DNA of 64,000 bases from NCBI RefSeq assembly GCF_000178855.1, contig NZ_ADVG01000002.1, forward strand, positions 1,674,001 to 1,738,000, in the 5' to 3' direction. The notes below the pieces were generated by a model, which saw nothing but the letters and a program-made list of their open reading frames with translations, searched no databases and had not been told where the DNA came from. Below, piece by piece: positions 16,666-25,971 of the stretch (positions within the stretch are counted from its first letter, which is position 1; each line of letters starts with the position of its first letter). Source of the DNA: Ktedonobacter racemifer DSM 44963. Lineage in GTDB: Bacteria; Chloroflexota; Ktedonobacteria; Ktedonobacterales; Ktedonobacteraceae. Both the position numbers and the translations under genes were made by a program.

Positions 16666-16730
16666 TTGGGGAGTAGGGTGAAGCGTGCTGGTAGCCGCAG
16701 GCTACCAGCACGCTTCACCCTACTCCCCAA
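16666..16730. terminator. 31-bp perfect stem-loop between convergent genes
   Basis: Arms 16666-16696 and 16700-16730 around the loop GCA. It lies 17 bp before the convergent HTH-GAF stop and 53 bp after the synthetase stop, suiting a two-way terminator. The tip (CTGGTAGCC and GGCTACCAG) is shared with the hairpins at 43030-43080 and 59536-59580. Confidence 0.8.
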
Positions 16731-16747
16731 AAATGATTTGCCCCACG

Positions 16748-17779
16748 CTATTCAGCCTGGAGGGGATGATATTCCTCTTGCATCATATTGAGATCTACCG
16801 CCAACCCCAGGAGTTCTTGCTCAAGTTGGCTCCAGACGAGTGCCTCCGCTTTCCGTATATCCAGGTTCTCGCCGCTACGCATGCTGGTCAGCATCACCTC
16901 GGCAACCCGCTGGCGAAAATTGAAGAGCACCTTCTCCTGATAGCTTGAGTGCGGCATAATTTGCAGGCTAATCTGCTCTAGTGGATAAAACTCTTCATAG
17001 TCGAAGACCAGCGAGAGTAGTTCGGCATATTGCTCTATCAGCTTAAGTCGGTGAGGCAGAAAATAGTTGGGGACAGCGCTTGAGACCAGGAGGCATCCAG
17101 CCACCTTTGACTCGCGGTAGATGGGATAGGCAACCGCGCTCTTCTCCAATTGGTCCCAATGCACAGGGCGTACTCCCTGCTGCTCCTTTGAACGATTCTG
17201 CAACACACTGGATTGGCAGGTCCCTACTACATAGCCTGAAAGCGATTCCATACCCAGAAAAATAGCATGCGGCTCCAGATTTGTGGGCCAGGGCGAATTC
17301 CCAAACCCTATACGTTCACGCAAGCTACACACCTTGCCATTTTGAGACGGTGGCATACACTGAATAAGGATCACGGCCATGCCTTGCTTTTGTGAATCCA
17401 GTTGGTCAAGGGCGTGACGTAGAATTAAGTTAGTGATACTCCAGGAGCGCTGTATGTGCGGCATAATGGTATATGTATTGAAAACCTGTGTATACAATGC
17501 TGAAGGAATAAGGTCCTGTTCCTCCCCTTGCTTACTCAGTTCTAAGCCAAAAGAAAAATCGGGGAATTCGATTACAATGAGTTCTTGCAGTTCGGCGCGA
17601 TATTGCGGCAATACAGAAAGCAGGCGACGTAGATGCTGGTAGCGTGGATTCGAGGCATTGCCTGCCCAGCGCCCCAGAGTCACAACATTGACACCCAACA
17701 GACCCGCAATCCGCTGTCGCTCCTGCATATCTTGAATGATACTGCCAAGTAGTTCACGCCAAGAGGTATATTTCTCCAC
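16748..17779 (-). CDS. HTH and GAF-domain regulatory protein
   Basis: 343 residues. The N-terminal 60 residues form a helix-turn-helix of the Xre/Cro type (LLGVNVVTLGRWAGNASNPR). After it comes a domain of about 170 residues resembling GAF (IMPHIQRSWSITNLILRHAL, VVGTCQSSVLQNRSKEQQGV, AVAYPIYRESKVAGCLLVSS) and a helical C-terminus. Such HTH-GAF fusions are frequent as orphan regulators in Ktedonobacteria (recollection). The signal sensed is unknown. It lies between two acyl-CoA synthetase genes, so fatty acids or acyl-CoAs are possible effectors; this is inference from position only. GTGGAG lies just before the start. Confidence 0.75.
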   Translation of the reverse strand: MEKYTSWRELLGSIIQDMQERQRIAGLLGVNVVTLGRWAGNASNPRYQHLRRLLSVLPQYRAELQELIVIEFPDFSFGLELSKQGEEQDLIPSALYTQVFNTYTIMPHIQRSWSITNLILRHALDQLDSQKQGMAVILIQCMPPSQNGKVCSLRERIGFGNSPWPTNLEPHAIFLGMESLSGYVVGTCQSSVLQNRSKEQQGVRPVHWDQLEKSAVAYPIYRESKVAGCLLVSSAVPNYFLPHRLKLIEQYAELLSLVFDYEEFYPLEQISLQIMPHSSYQEKVLFNFRQRVAEVMLTSMRSGENLDIRKAEALVWSQLEQELLGLAVDLNMMQEEYHPLQAE

Positions 17780-17926
17780 GTTCCTACCTTAATCAGAGCT
17801 TTTGTAGCTACATTTTTATCATTATATCTTTCAAAATAATAACAGTCTTCGCACTATTACGTCAATTGCTTGTGTTGCTTTTGCCGTTTTTTAACAAAAT
17901 TCTAATATGCGCTTGCTCGCATGAAG

Positions 17927-17976
17927 AGAGAAAGATGGTGCATTTGTGCTTTTGCATAAATGCACCATCTTTCTCT
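17927..17976. terminator. 19-bp stem-loop downstream of the second acyl-CoA synthetase
   Basis: Arms 17927-17945 and 17958-17976, perfect, with a 12-base loop. It starts 24 bp after the stop of the minus-strand synthetase gene, as a terminator would. No T-run follows on the minus strand. Confidence 0.7.
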
Positions 17977-17999
17977 GAAAAAAGTTGGCGTGTGTGTGC

Positions 18000-19748
18000 T
18001 TATGCAGTCTCGATAGAGGCTGCATCCTGTAAGCCTAGTTCAGCGATGGCCTGCTGGCGCATCAAGTACTTCTGGATTTTACCGGAGATGGTCATAGGGT
18101 AGGCATCGACAAACTTAATATAGCGCGGGATTTTGTAGTGCGCGATCTTTCCCAGGCAGAAGGCACGCAGATCCTCTTGACTGACGGACGCGCCCGGCTT
18201 TAGCTTAATCCAGGCCGCGATCTCTTCGCCATAGCGCTCATCGGGAACCCCAATGACCTGCACGTCGCTGACCTGGGGATGGGTATACAAAAACTCCTCG
18301 ATCTCACGGGGATAGATGTTCTCCCCTCCCCGAATGATCATGTCTTTGATGCGCCCGACGATATTAATATAGCCCTCTTCATCCATCGTTGCCAGGTCAC
18401 CTGTATGCATCCAGCGCGCCTGGTCAATGGCAGCCTGCGTCGCCTCAGGATTATCCCAGTAGCCCAGCATAACGCTATAGCCGCGCGTACACAATTCTCC
18501 TGGTATGCCCTGAGGCACGATCTGGCCGCTTTCAGGATTGACGATCTTAATTTCGAGATGCGGATGAATCTGGCCCACTGTGGCGACGCGCTTCTCAAAC
18601 GGCGAATCGAGCCTGCTCTGCACCGAAACAGGTGCTGTTTCTGTCATACCGTAGCAGATCTCTACCTGTGACATATGCATACGGTTAATCACGTTGCGCA
18701 TGACTTCAATGGGGCAGGGAGAGCCAGCCATGACTCCGGTCCGCAGGCTGACCAGGTCAAAGGTATGAAAATCTGGATGTTCCAATTCAGCGATAAACAT
18801 GGTCGGCACACCATAGAGGGCCGTACACTGCTCCTCTTGTACAGCCTGTAACACGGCCAGAGGATCAAAGCTCTCGGAGGGGTAGACCATGGTTGCGCCA
18901 TGCGTCACGCAGCCCAGGTTGCCCATAACCATGCCAAAGCAATGATAGAGCGGCACAGGAATACATAATTTGTCTTCATGGGTAAAATTTTGCAGGCGAG
19001 CTACAAAATAGCCGTTATTGAGAATATTGTGATGGCTTAGCGTCGCGCCCTTGGGAAATCCAGTCGTACCACTCGTATATTGCACATTGATCGGATCATC
19101 AAATTCAAGCGTGCGCTGGCGAGCGTACAGCTGATCAATACCAACCTGCTCAGCTCGCTTGAGCAGCGCCTCCCAACTGAACATTCCCTCAGTTGCGTCT
19201 TCTCCCATACAGATAACTGTATGTAGCGCTGGTAGCCGGGCTGATTGCAACGCTCCTGGCTCGCAGGTCACAAGCTCAGGGGTAAGCGCCATGACCATTT
19301 CAGGATAGTTTGAACTCTTGAACGCGGGGGAAATAACCAGCGCGCTACAACCGGATTGCTTGAGCGCATACTCCAGTTCATGCAGACGATAGGCTGGATT
19401 AATATTGACGAGGATAGCCCCAATTTTGGCGGTTGCGAACTGGGTCACACACCATTCGGCGCGGTTGAGCGACCAGATGCCGACGCGATCTCCCTTTTCA
19501 ATTCCCAGGCTCATCAGACCCCTGGCGCAGCGCTCCACCTGCTCATGCAATTCGCGATATGTCCAGCGTATCTGCTGAGCATGCGCAATCAGCGCCAGGT
19601 GATCTGGATAGCTGGCAACTGTCTGGTCAAACATATCGCCAATGGTGAGCCCCAGGAGGGGAATATCACCGATGCCGCTGATATAGCTCCACTTTTGCAC
19701 TGCCTCCTCAGACGTTGCCTGGGGGACCACTATCTTACTCTCCGTCAT
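18000..19748 (-). CDS. AMP-binding acyl-CoA synthetase (FadD/AcsM-like)
   Basis: 582-residue adenylate-forming CoA ligase. Motifs: ATP loop QYTSGTTGFPKGATLSHHNI (about residue 185), A5 at CYGMTETAPVS, A7 at WMHTGDLATMDEEGYINIVG, A8 at RIKDMIIRGGENIYPREIEE, and the catalytic Lys in PMTISGKIQKYLMRQ. It belongs with FadD-type medium/long-chain ligases rather than with the shorter paralogue at 15035, from which it is clearly divergent. ATG 19748 has AGGAG about ten bases upstream; a longer frame upstream lacks a ribosome site. Probably feeds beta-oxidation or lipid synthesis. Confidence 0.93.
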   Translation of the reverse strand: MTESKIVVPQATSEEAVQKWSYISGIGDIPLLGLTIGDMFDQTVASYPDHLALIAHAQQIRWTYRELHEQVERCARGLMSLGIEKGDRVGIWSLNRAEWCVTQFATAKIGAILVNINPAYRLHELEYALKQSGCSALVISPAFKSSNYPEMVMALTPELVTCEPGALQSARLPALHTVICMGEDATEGMFSWEALLKRAEQVGIDQLYARQRTLEFDDPINVQYTSGTTGFPKGATLSHHNILNNGYFVARLQNFTHEDKLCIPVPLYHCFGMVMGNLGCVTHGATMVYPSESFDPLAVLQAVQEEQCTALYGVPTMFIAELEHPDFHTFDLVSLRTGVMAGSPCPIEVMRNVINRMHMSQVEICYGMTETAPVSVQSRLDSPFEKRVATVGQIHPHLEIKIVNPESGQIVPQGIPGELCTRGYSVMLGYWDNPEATQAAIDQARWMHTGDLATMDEEGYINIVGRIKDMIIRGGENIYPREIEEFLYTHPQVSDVQVIGVPDERYGEEIAAWIKLKPGASVSQEDLRAFCLGKIAHYKIPRYIKFVDAYPMTISGKIQKYLMRQQAIAELGLQDAASIETA

Positions 19749-19942
19749 GGCTTGCTTGCTCCTCTTACTAAAACCGCTATAGGCCAGGCTCTCATCCTCA
19801 TGAGACAACTGCCGGTACTGTATCTCTATCATGTATACAGAAAAATTAGCAAAAACCCTGAAAATTGCTATCTCTGTCCCTACAAGCCTTCTTGTCGCGA
19901 TATTAGCTAAAGATTAACTCATGACGCATAAAAATACAACTC

Positions 19943-19986
19943 TACACAAAAGAGGGTGGGCAACGTTGCCCACCCTCTTTTGTGTA
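19943..19986. terminator. 44-bp perfect palindrome after the histidine kinase gene
   Basis: The 22-base arms meet without a loop at 19964/19965. It begins 8 bp past the stop of the minus-strand kinase gene and precedes the synthetase on the same strand, so it likely separates the two transcripts. Confidence 0.8.
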
Positions 19987-19993
19987 TCTCTTC

Positions 19994-21229
19994 CTAATGC
20001 GTGAGTGTCCAGGTGGCCAGGGTGTGCCGCGCCAGATTTTCTGAATTTTGACTGATCGCTTCCTGATTAATGTAGATTGGCAGGATCACGGTAAAGGTGC
20101 TTCCCTGTCCGGGCGTGCTCTCCACATCCAGGCACCCACTGTGTCGCTCTACAATTTTGCGCGCGATGTACAGGCCCAGACCCAGGCCGGTTTGCTCACC
20201 TGACTGCACCTCGATCCCTGGCGCGCGATAGAATTGCTCAAAGATAGGCTGTTGCTCCTCCTGAGGAATGCCCACGCCCTGGTCCTCTACCTGGATCCAC
20301 GCCTCATAGCCAACCTGCTGTAAACGTATTGTGATAGTGCTGGGGCTGACCGAATATTTGCGTGCGTTGGAGAGTAGGTTGATGAGGACCTGGCAGATAC
20401 GCTCGGCATCAACCTCTACTTCAGCCGTTTCAGCAACGATCTCACTTGTAACGTCAGGTCCTGCGCCAGCTGTATATTCGCTCAGCACACGCTGGCAGAG
20501 TTGCACCAGGTTACAGCGTTTGCGATGAAGCACAAACATATTGCTATCCATCATGGAAGTACCCAGCAGATCCTGCACCAACACCTCAGTACGGCCAATT
20601 GCGTGTGACATATCCTCCAATCCCTGCTTAAAGACCTGCTTGTTGACCTCTTCATCCAGTTGTTTGTAGAGGAACTGTGTCATCCCCTTCAGGCCTGAGA
20701 GAGGAGCCTTTAGCTCATGGGAGACGATACGGAGAAACTTGTCTTTGAGTTCATTGGCGTTCACCAGTTCACTGGTGCGTTTCTGCACCTGCCATTCAAG
20801 CGAGCGTGCATGTTGTGAGAGGGCAATATGCTGTTCAACCACTTGGCGGCGCAATTGATAAGCTTGAATGGCACGCTGAAGCGCCGCGACAAAGGAGTCT
20901 CGATCAATTGGCTTGAGGATATAGTCATAGGCCCCACCACGCAAGGCGCGTATGGCCAGGTCATACTCGCCATGGCCTGTGATGAGCAGTGTGGGTGTCT
21001 CAGGGCGCAGCTCCTGAATACGCGCCAGAAGTTCCAGGCCATCCATCCCCGGCATCTTAATATCGCTTACAATGGCATCGTAATCATGCTCTCGAATCAT
21101 GGCGAGACCACGTTCGGCAGAATCACATGTATCAACGTGAATATCCCCCATACGCAAATACAGAGTTTGTGGCAAAGCACGCAAGAGGGCGGTATCATCG
21201 TCAGCGATGAGAATAGAAGGCGTCGTCAT
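19994..21229 (-). CDS. Receiver domain - histidine kinase hybrid (two-component signalling)
   Basis: 411-residue soluble signalling protein without membrane segments. Residues 1-120 are a receiver: acidic pair IADDDTALLR, phospho-acceptor Asp56 in VSDIKMPGMDG, and Lys106 in YILKPID. A short coiled region leads to a HisKA domain with His171 in RIVSHELKAPLSGLKG. The ATPase domain has the N box (VLINLLSNARKYS), G1 (VEDQGVGIP), F box (IFEQFYRA) and G2 (GLGLGLYIARKIVERHSG). A receiver N-terminal to the kinase suggests that phosphorylation from another kinase controls it. No partner gene is adjacent. ATG 21229 is chosen over an in-frame TTG; the ribosome site (GGGAG, 11 bases away) is modest. Confidence 0.92.
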   Translation of the reverse strand: MTTPSILIADDDTALLRALPQTLYLRMGDIHVDTCDSAERGLAMIREHDYDAIVSDIKMPGMDGLELLARIQELRPETPTLLITGHGEYDLAIRALRGGAYDYILKPIDRDSFVAALQRAIQAYQLRRQVVEQHIALSQHARSLEWQVQKRTSELVNANELKDKFLRIVSHELKAPLSGLKGMTQFLYKQLDEEVNKQVFKQGLEDMSHAIGRTEVLVQDLLGTSMMDSNMFVLHRKRCNLVQLCQRVLSEYTAGAGPDVTSEIVAETAEVEVDAERICQVLINLLSNARKYSVSPSTITIRLQQVGYEAWIQVEDQGVGIPQEEQQPIFEQFYRAPGIEVQSGEQTGLGLGLYIARKIVERHSGCLDVESTPGQGSTFTVILPIYINQEAISQNSENLARHTLATWTLTH

Positions 21230-21909
21230 GTCTTTGGCTACTCCCAACCCCAGATTTTAAGAAAATTCGATAGAAGTTGCTTCTGGTACGAGAACACCAA
21301 CCAGGATGGATTCAAAGTGAGAGTTTTCTCCCATACACCATAGTGAGTGATCTATACTCATTCATCTGGCACTCCTCTTTCCCTTTCACACACAAAATAC
21401 GACGAAAGGAGAGAGAAAAAAGCAACTGCCAATAACTTTCTTAAAAACACTATTTAATCCGATTGGCACAATGGAAAGAGGGAGGAGAAAAACGCCTCCA
21501 CCAGGTGGGATCGCGAGCGTACCATAGTACTTCCCTAGTACTCCTGGTATGTGCTGGTATCTCTGGAGAGAGCGGACAGAAAGGCAGAAGAAGCTCAACT
21601 GAGCAAGCGCTAGCTCATATTCCTTGCTCTTCAGGCAAAAAACCTTAAATTCTACCCCCACGTATAGACATAACCATGCATATCTTTTGTATAATAATCC
21701 TTGGACTGTCATCGGATAGATGCGTTACAACCAGTTAGCATGGAGGCGTATAATCAGTTGAACATTGAGCATACTTTCTAGAAATTTTCCAGATAGCACA
21801 CCGCCATGTTTTCCACATGTAGCCTTTTCTTGTGCTACCTATCTGGCTGTTTGAAACATAGCGCCTCCCACGTTACAATCATGTTAAAAAAAAGAAACCA
21901 GGAGCCGTC
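21230..21909. other. Long intergenic region upstream of the pdh operon
   Basis: 680 bp between the divergent kinase and pdhA genes. AT-rich, no inverted repeat or operator stood out, and the short open frames have no ribosome sites or protein-like composition. It should hold the pdh promoter. Confidence 0.4.
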
Positions 21910-22965
21910 ATGAACACGGAACAGAAAAAGCGGTCGAAGGCCTCTGAGCTTGCTGACAGTAGCAGACCAGACGCCGCGATCATCGCGAACGAAGACAAGG
22001 ACACCTTACTCAAGTATTACTATGAGATGGTGCTCATCCGCCGCTTCGAAGAGAAATCGGGCGAAATGTACAACAAGGCCCGTATTGGCGGTTATTGTCA
22101 CCTGAATCTGGGCGAGGAAGCCACCGTCGTCGGCTTCTGTCACGGTCTTGGTCCAGAAGACTATATCTATGCCAACTATCGCGAGCATGGATATGCCCTC
22201 AGCCGTGGCATCTCCGCGAAAGCGGTTATGGCCGAGCTATTCGGAAAGTCTACAGGCATCACCAAGGGTCGTGGCGGTTCAATGCACCTTTTCGATATCA
22301 ATAGTCGCTTTATGGGTGGCTATGGCATCGTGGGTGGGCAGGTGCCCCTGGCGGTGGGTGCCGCTTATGCGATTAAATATCGCGAGGGCAAGGAGGTCGT
22401 CGCCTGTCAGATGGGCGATGGCGCAACCAATGGTGGTCCCTTCTATGAGTCACTCAACCTGGCTAAGATTTACCAATTGCCCGTTATCTTCTTCATCGTC
22501 AATAACCAGTATGGCATGGGCACACGTGTAGAGGCTGGTTCAGCCGTCGCTGAACTGCATCGCAAAGGCAACGCCTTCGATATGAACAATATCCGCGTCG
22601 ATGGCAACGATGTCCTCGCGGTACGCGACGCCATGCGTTCGGCCGTTAAGCTGGCGCGCGAGAAGAGCGAGCCGACCCTGATCGAGGCGGTCAGCTTCCG
22701 CTTCCGTGGGCACTCGGTTGTTGACCCTGATCGCTATCGCGACAGAGACGAGGTTCGGCGCTTGCGCGATATCAATGATCCTGTCGCCAAATATACCGCA
22801 TGCCTCAAGGATGCGGGTCTGCTAGATGACACCAGGATCAACGAGATTGCTGAGCAGGTTGAGCGGGAGGTTGAAGAGGCCGTTAACTTCGCAGAAGAGA
22901 GTCCCTTCCCCTCGCTGGATACGCTCTATGACTATATCTACGCTGATGACACAGCCGCTCACTAA
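21910..22965 (+). CDS. pdhA: Pyruvate dehydrogenase E1 component, alpha subunit
   Basis: Thiamine-diphosphate-dependent decarboxylase subunit, 351 residues. It carries FEEKSGEMYNKARIGGYCHL, GHGYALSRG-like EHGYALSRGISAKAVMAELF, GKSTGITKGRGGSMH, and the thiamine-diphosphate/Mg motif GDGATNGGPFYESLNLAKIY ending in VNN. E1-alpha works with E1-beta to decarboxylate pyruvate and transfer the acetyl group to the lipoyl arm of E2; both are encoded next in the same operon. A charged N-terminal tail of about 30 residues precedes the domain. AGGAG lies six bases before the start. Branched-chain 2-oxoacids are an alternative substrate that sequence alone cannot exclude. Confidence 0.94.
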   Translation: MNTEQKKRSKASELADSSRPDAAIIANEDKDTLLKYYYEMVLIRRFEEKSGEMYNKARIGGYCHLNLGEEATVVGFCHGLGPEDYIYANYREHGYALSRGISAKAVMAELFGKSTGITKGRGGSMHLFDINSRFMGGYGIVGGQVPLAVGAAYAIKYREGKEVVACQMGDGATNGGPFYESLNLAKIYQLPVIFFIVNNQYGMGTRVEAGSAVAELHRKGNAFDMNNIRVDGNDVLAVRDAMRSAVKLAREKSEPTLIEAVSFRFRGHSVVDPDRYRDRDEVRRLRDINDPVAKYTACLKDAGLLDDTRINEIAEQVEREVEEAVNFAEESPFPSLDTLYDYIYADDTAAH

Positions 22966-22989
22966 GGTTCAGGGAAGGGATTGTATTCC

Positions 22990-23982
22990 ATGGCAGAGAT
23001 GACTTTTAGACAGACTCTTCATGACACCTTGCGCGACGAAATGCTGCGCGACAAGGATGTCTTCTTGCTTGGAGAAGAGATTGGAATCTTTGAAGGCTCC
23101 TACAAGATTACCGCGGGCCTGCTCAAAGAGTTTGGTTCCAAACGTGTGCTCGATACACCTATCGCCGAGAATGGCTTTGTAGGTATGGCCGTTGGCGCCG
23201 CTATGCTCGGCCTGCGCCCGGTCGTCGAGATCATGACCATCAACTTTATCCTGCTCGCCATTGACGAGATCGTCAACCACGCGGCCAAGATTCACTATAT
23301 GTTTGGCGGCCAGACGGCTGTGCCAATGGTCATTCGTACCCCCGGTGGCGGTGGTCAGCAGCTCTCGGCAACCCACTCCCAGAACCTGGAAGTCTGGTTC
23401 GCACATGTACCAGGCCTCAAGGTCGTCGCGCCTTCGACGCCTGAAGATGCGCGTGGCCTGCTGCGCACCTCCATCCGCGACAACAACCCGGTCCTCTTCC
23501 TGGAGAACCTGGCACTGTACAATACCAAAGGCAACGTTCCTGAGGGCGACTATACCGTCCCCTTCGGTAAGGCTCGCATCGCCAAAGAGGGGCATGACCT
23601 GACCGTCATCAGCTACTCACGCATGGCCTCTATCGCGGTTGAAGTCGCCACCCGTATGGAGCAGGAGAGCGGCCTGAGCATCGAGGTCATCGACCTGCGC
23701 TCACTGCGCCCCCTGGACCGCGAGACCATTGTCAAATCGGTGCAGAAGACCAACCGTGCCGTTATCTTTGAGGAGGACTGGCGCACCTATGGCGTTGGAG
23801 CTGAAATCGCCGCCACGCTTCAGGAAGAGGCGTTCGACTACCTGGATGCTCCTATCAAGCGTGTCGCCAGCATTGAGGTTCCCCTCCCCTATTCCAAACC
23901 CCTCGAACTGGCCGCGCTCACAGGAGCGAAACAGTTGATCGAGGCCATCAACGAACTCGCACCTCGCCGCAAAAGGAGATAA
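22990..23982 (+). CDS. pdhB: Pyruvate dehydrogenase E1 component, beta subunit
   Basis: 330-residue partner of PdhA. Motifs include LLGEEIGIFEGSYKITAGLL, DTPIAENGFVGMAVGAAMLG, the conserved RTPGGGGQQLSATHSQNLEV region that contributes to the active site, and the C-terminal transketolase domain (VIDLRSLRPLDRETIVKSVQ). The start at 22990 (MAEMTFRQ) is chosen because GGAAGGGA precedes it; an upstream in-frame TTG is less likely. It starts 24 bp after pdhA and is followed by pdhC after 6 bp, so the three are one transcript. Confidence 0.94.
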   Translation: MAEMTFRQTLHDTLRDEMLRDKDVFLLGEEIGIFEGSYKITAGLLKEFGSKRVLDTPIAENGFVGMAVGAAMLGLRPVVEIMTINFILLAIDEIVNHAAKIHYMFGGQTAVPMVIRTPGGGGQQLSATHSQNLEVWFAHVPGLKVVAPSTPEDARGLLRTSIRDNNPVLFLENLALYNTKGNVPEGDYTVPFGKARIAKEGHDLTVISYSRMASIAVEVATRMEQESGLSIEVIDLRSLRPLDRETIVKSVQKTNRAVIFEEDWRTYGVGAEIAATLQEEAFDYLDAPIKRVASIEVPLPYSKPLELAALTGAKQLIEAINELAPRRKRR

Positions 23983-23988
23983 GATACC

Positions 23989-25302
23989 ATGCCCGACGTA
24001 AGCATGCCCCGACTCAGCGATACCATGCAGGAAGGTACCATTACCCGCTGGCTCAAAAAATCTGGTGATCAGATCAAACGGGGCGATATCATCGCCGAAG
24101 TCGAGACCGACAAGGCCAATATGGAGATCGAGGCCTACGACAGCGGCATTCTCGAACAAATTCTCATTAAGGAGGGCGAGGTTGCCCCTATTGGTCAAAC
24201 CATCGCCGTCATTGGCACGGGCGCGAGTGCAAGCAAAGGCGCAACAACCAGCGTAGCCGCGAGTGCGGAGAGCAAAGTGGCTGCCAGCGCCAATGGGGCC
24301 AGCGCGCCTCAACAAGAAAGCAAACCAGAAGTCGTCGTGGCTTCAACTGTGTCTACCAGCGAGGTGTCTACTACGGCTGAGGGTCGCGTCAAAGCCTCTC
24401 CCCTGGCGCGCCGCATCGCTGAAGAGCATGGTATTGACCTGGGTCAGATCAAGGGCACGGGTCCCAGCGGGCGCATCGTGCGTGACGACCTGGAGGATTA
24501 CCTCTCCCAGCAGCGCGCGACGACCCCGGTGGCCCCAGCAGCGGCTCCTGCTCAGCCAATCCAGGCGGCTCCGCAGTTCCAGGCGCCAGCCTTTGCCCTG
24601 GCAGCAATTCCCGAGGATTCTGAGGTCATAACCATCTCGTCTGTGCAGAAGAGGATCGCCAATCGCCTGCTTGAATCCAAGCAGTTTGTGCCGCACTTCT
24701 ATGTCAGCAACGAGATTGATATGACTGATGCCCTGGCACTACGCCAGGTGCTCAACGGTGCGGCTAGCGAAGAGGGCGCCAAGGTCAGCGTCAATGACCT
24801 GATCATTAAGGCCTGTGCCCTGGCGCTGGAGAAGTTCCCTGATGTCAATGGCTCATATCGCGATGGACAATTCATTCGCCATAAGCACATCAATATCGGC
24901 GTAGCTGTCGATGTACCCAATGCCCTCGTCGTCCCCGTGATCAAGGATGCTAATATTAAGGGGGTACGCACAATCGCCCGCGAGGTGCGCGAGTTGATTC
25001 AGAAGGCACGCAACAATAAGCTCTCGGTCGCGGACCTGAGCGGTGGCACCTTCTCGATCTCGAACCTGGGTATGATGGATGTCAGCGGTTTCTCAGCGAT
25101 TATCAATCCACCGGAAGCCGCGATCCTGGCTGTGGCCTCCACGCGCAAGACGTTTGTTCCCGTCGATGGGCAACCCGTCATTCGCGATATTATGCCACTC
25201 ACACTCTCAGCCGATCATCGTATTCTCTATGGCGCAATGGTCGCGCGCTTCCTCCAGGAAGTCAAACGGCTCTTGCAGAATCCCTATGCCCTGCTCGGCT
25301 AA
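23989..25302 (+). CDS. pdhC: Dihydrolipoamide acetyltransferase (E2 of pyruvate dehydrogenase)
   Basis: Core subunit that carries the lipoyl arm and transfers acetyl to CoA; 437 residues. Domains in order: one lipoyl domain (residues 1-78, lipoyl Lys in EVETDKANMEIEAY), an Ala/Ser-rich linker, the E1/E3-binding domain (about 128-165: KASPLARRIAEEHGIDLGQI), a second linker, and the catalytic domain (about 205-437). The active-site motif reads SADHRILYGA, so the usual Asp of HRxxDG is Tyr; the His is kept. Similar DHRxxYGA motifs occur in cyanobacterial and plastid E2 (recollection). No E3 (lipoamide dehydrogenase) gene follows. AAAGGAG lies upstream. Confidence 0.94.
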   Translation: MPDVSMPRLSDTMQEGTITRWLKKSGDQIKRGDIIAEVETDKANMEIEAYDSGILEQILIKEGEVAPIGQTIAVIGTGASASKGATTSVAASAESKVAASANGASAPQQESKPEVVVASTVSTSEVSTTAEGRVKASPLARRIAEEHGIDLGQIKGTGPSGRIVRDDLEDYLSQQRATTPVAPAAAPAQPIQAAPQFQAPAFALAAIPEDSEVITISSVQKRIANRLLESKQFVPHFYVSNEIDMTDALALRQVLNGAASEEGAKVSVNDLIIKACALALEKFPDVNGSYRDGQFIRHKHINIGVAVDVPNALVVPVIKDANIKGVRTIAREVRELIQKARNNKLSVADLSGGTFSISNLGMMDVSGFSAIINPPEAAILAVASTRKTFVPVDGQPVIRDIMPLTLSADHRILYGAMVARFLQEVKRLLQNPYALLG

Positions 25303-25311
25303 GATCTTATT

Positions 25312-25363
25312 CCGAAACCCAGCGTCACTTATGTGACTAGCGCTTCGCGCTCAGGGTGTTCGG
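25312..25363. repeat. REP-like palindromic repeat, copy B
   Basis: CCGAAACCC and GGGTGTTCGG bound a 52-bp palindromic unit just after pdhC. The inner part GACTAGCGCTTCGCGCTCAG matches copies A (1835-1883, reverse) and C (32058-32107). It is the most diverged copy. Confidence 0.5.
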
Positions 25364-25379
25364 AGAAGAAATAATCTAC

Positions 25380-25420
25380 AAAAAAGAAGGCGCTGGCGCG
25401 TTGCCAGCGCCTTCTTTTTT
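25380..25420. terminator. Rho-independent terminator of the pdh operon
   Basis: AAAAAAGAAGGCGCTGGC pairs with GCCAGCGCCTTCTTTTTT around a 5-base loop, giving a GC-rich stem followed by a T-run on both strands. Confidence 0.92.
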
Positions 25421-25504
25421 TACTCAAACTCCATCACCAAAAATACTGCACCGTTAGCGTTTCTATAGTGGAACGATGTTTTTAGTTGACAGGAGGTTTT
25501 ACCT

Positions 25505-25942
25505 ATGAAAGATGCAAATTTGTATCAACTTTTAATCGTCCTCTTGCCCATCGTTTTACCACCGCTCATCTCGGTGTCCAGCGTGCTCTACAAAAAGCTT
25601 ATACAAAATCTGCCTGAGCAGCGTCGCTCAATGGTCGAGCAGGTCGTCAACTCCGTAGTTTCAGCTATCGAGCAGACTGCCAACGATGTGACAACCAGCG
25701 CGGATAAAAAGCAGGCGGCAGTAACCCTGGTGCAGCAGGTACTTAAAGAGTTAGGCATACCGGCCTCGCCCACAACCATCTCGGTTATGATCGAGGCGGC
25801 AGTATACGCGCTAAACCAGATGTCTACAACATCCACCCCGAGTAACAATGGCTCCGCACAGGCATATAATGGACAGTTCTATGGTCAGAATACGCCCACC
25901 CCTCAATACGCTCAGTATGCGCAGGGGAGCTATGTTCCATGA
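25505..25942 (+). CDS. Holin-like (LLH superfamily) small membrane protein
   Basis: 145 residues. One N-terminal membrane helix (YQLLIVLLPIVLPPLISVSS) is followed by an amphipathic helical region (VEQVVNSVVSAIEQTANDVT, QAAVTLVQQVLKELGI, TTISVMIEAAVYALNQM) and a Gln/Tyr/Pro-rich tail. The order of hydrophobic anchor, V-x-x-V-E-Q-T, K-K-x-A-x-x-x-L and I-E-A-A-V-x-x-L-N is like the phage LLH holin family. No phage genes are nearby, so a resident role such as autolysis or secretion is more likely than phage lysis. AGGAGG lies upstream; it is a single-gene unit closed by a 32-bp hairpin. Confidence 0.65.
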   Translation: MKDANLYQLLIVLLPIVLPPLISVSSVLYKKLIQNLPEQRRSMVEQVVNSVVSAIEQTANDVTTSADKKQAAVTLVQQVLKELGIPASPTTISVMIEAAVYALNQMSTTSTPSNNGSAQAYNGQFYGQNTPTPQYAQYAQGSYVP

Positions 25943-25971
25943 CATGTCCTTCCCAAAGCGCCTATAACGCT

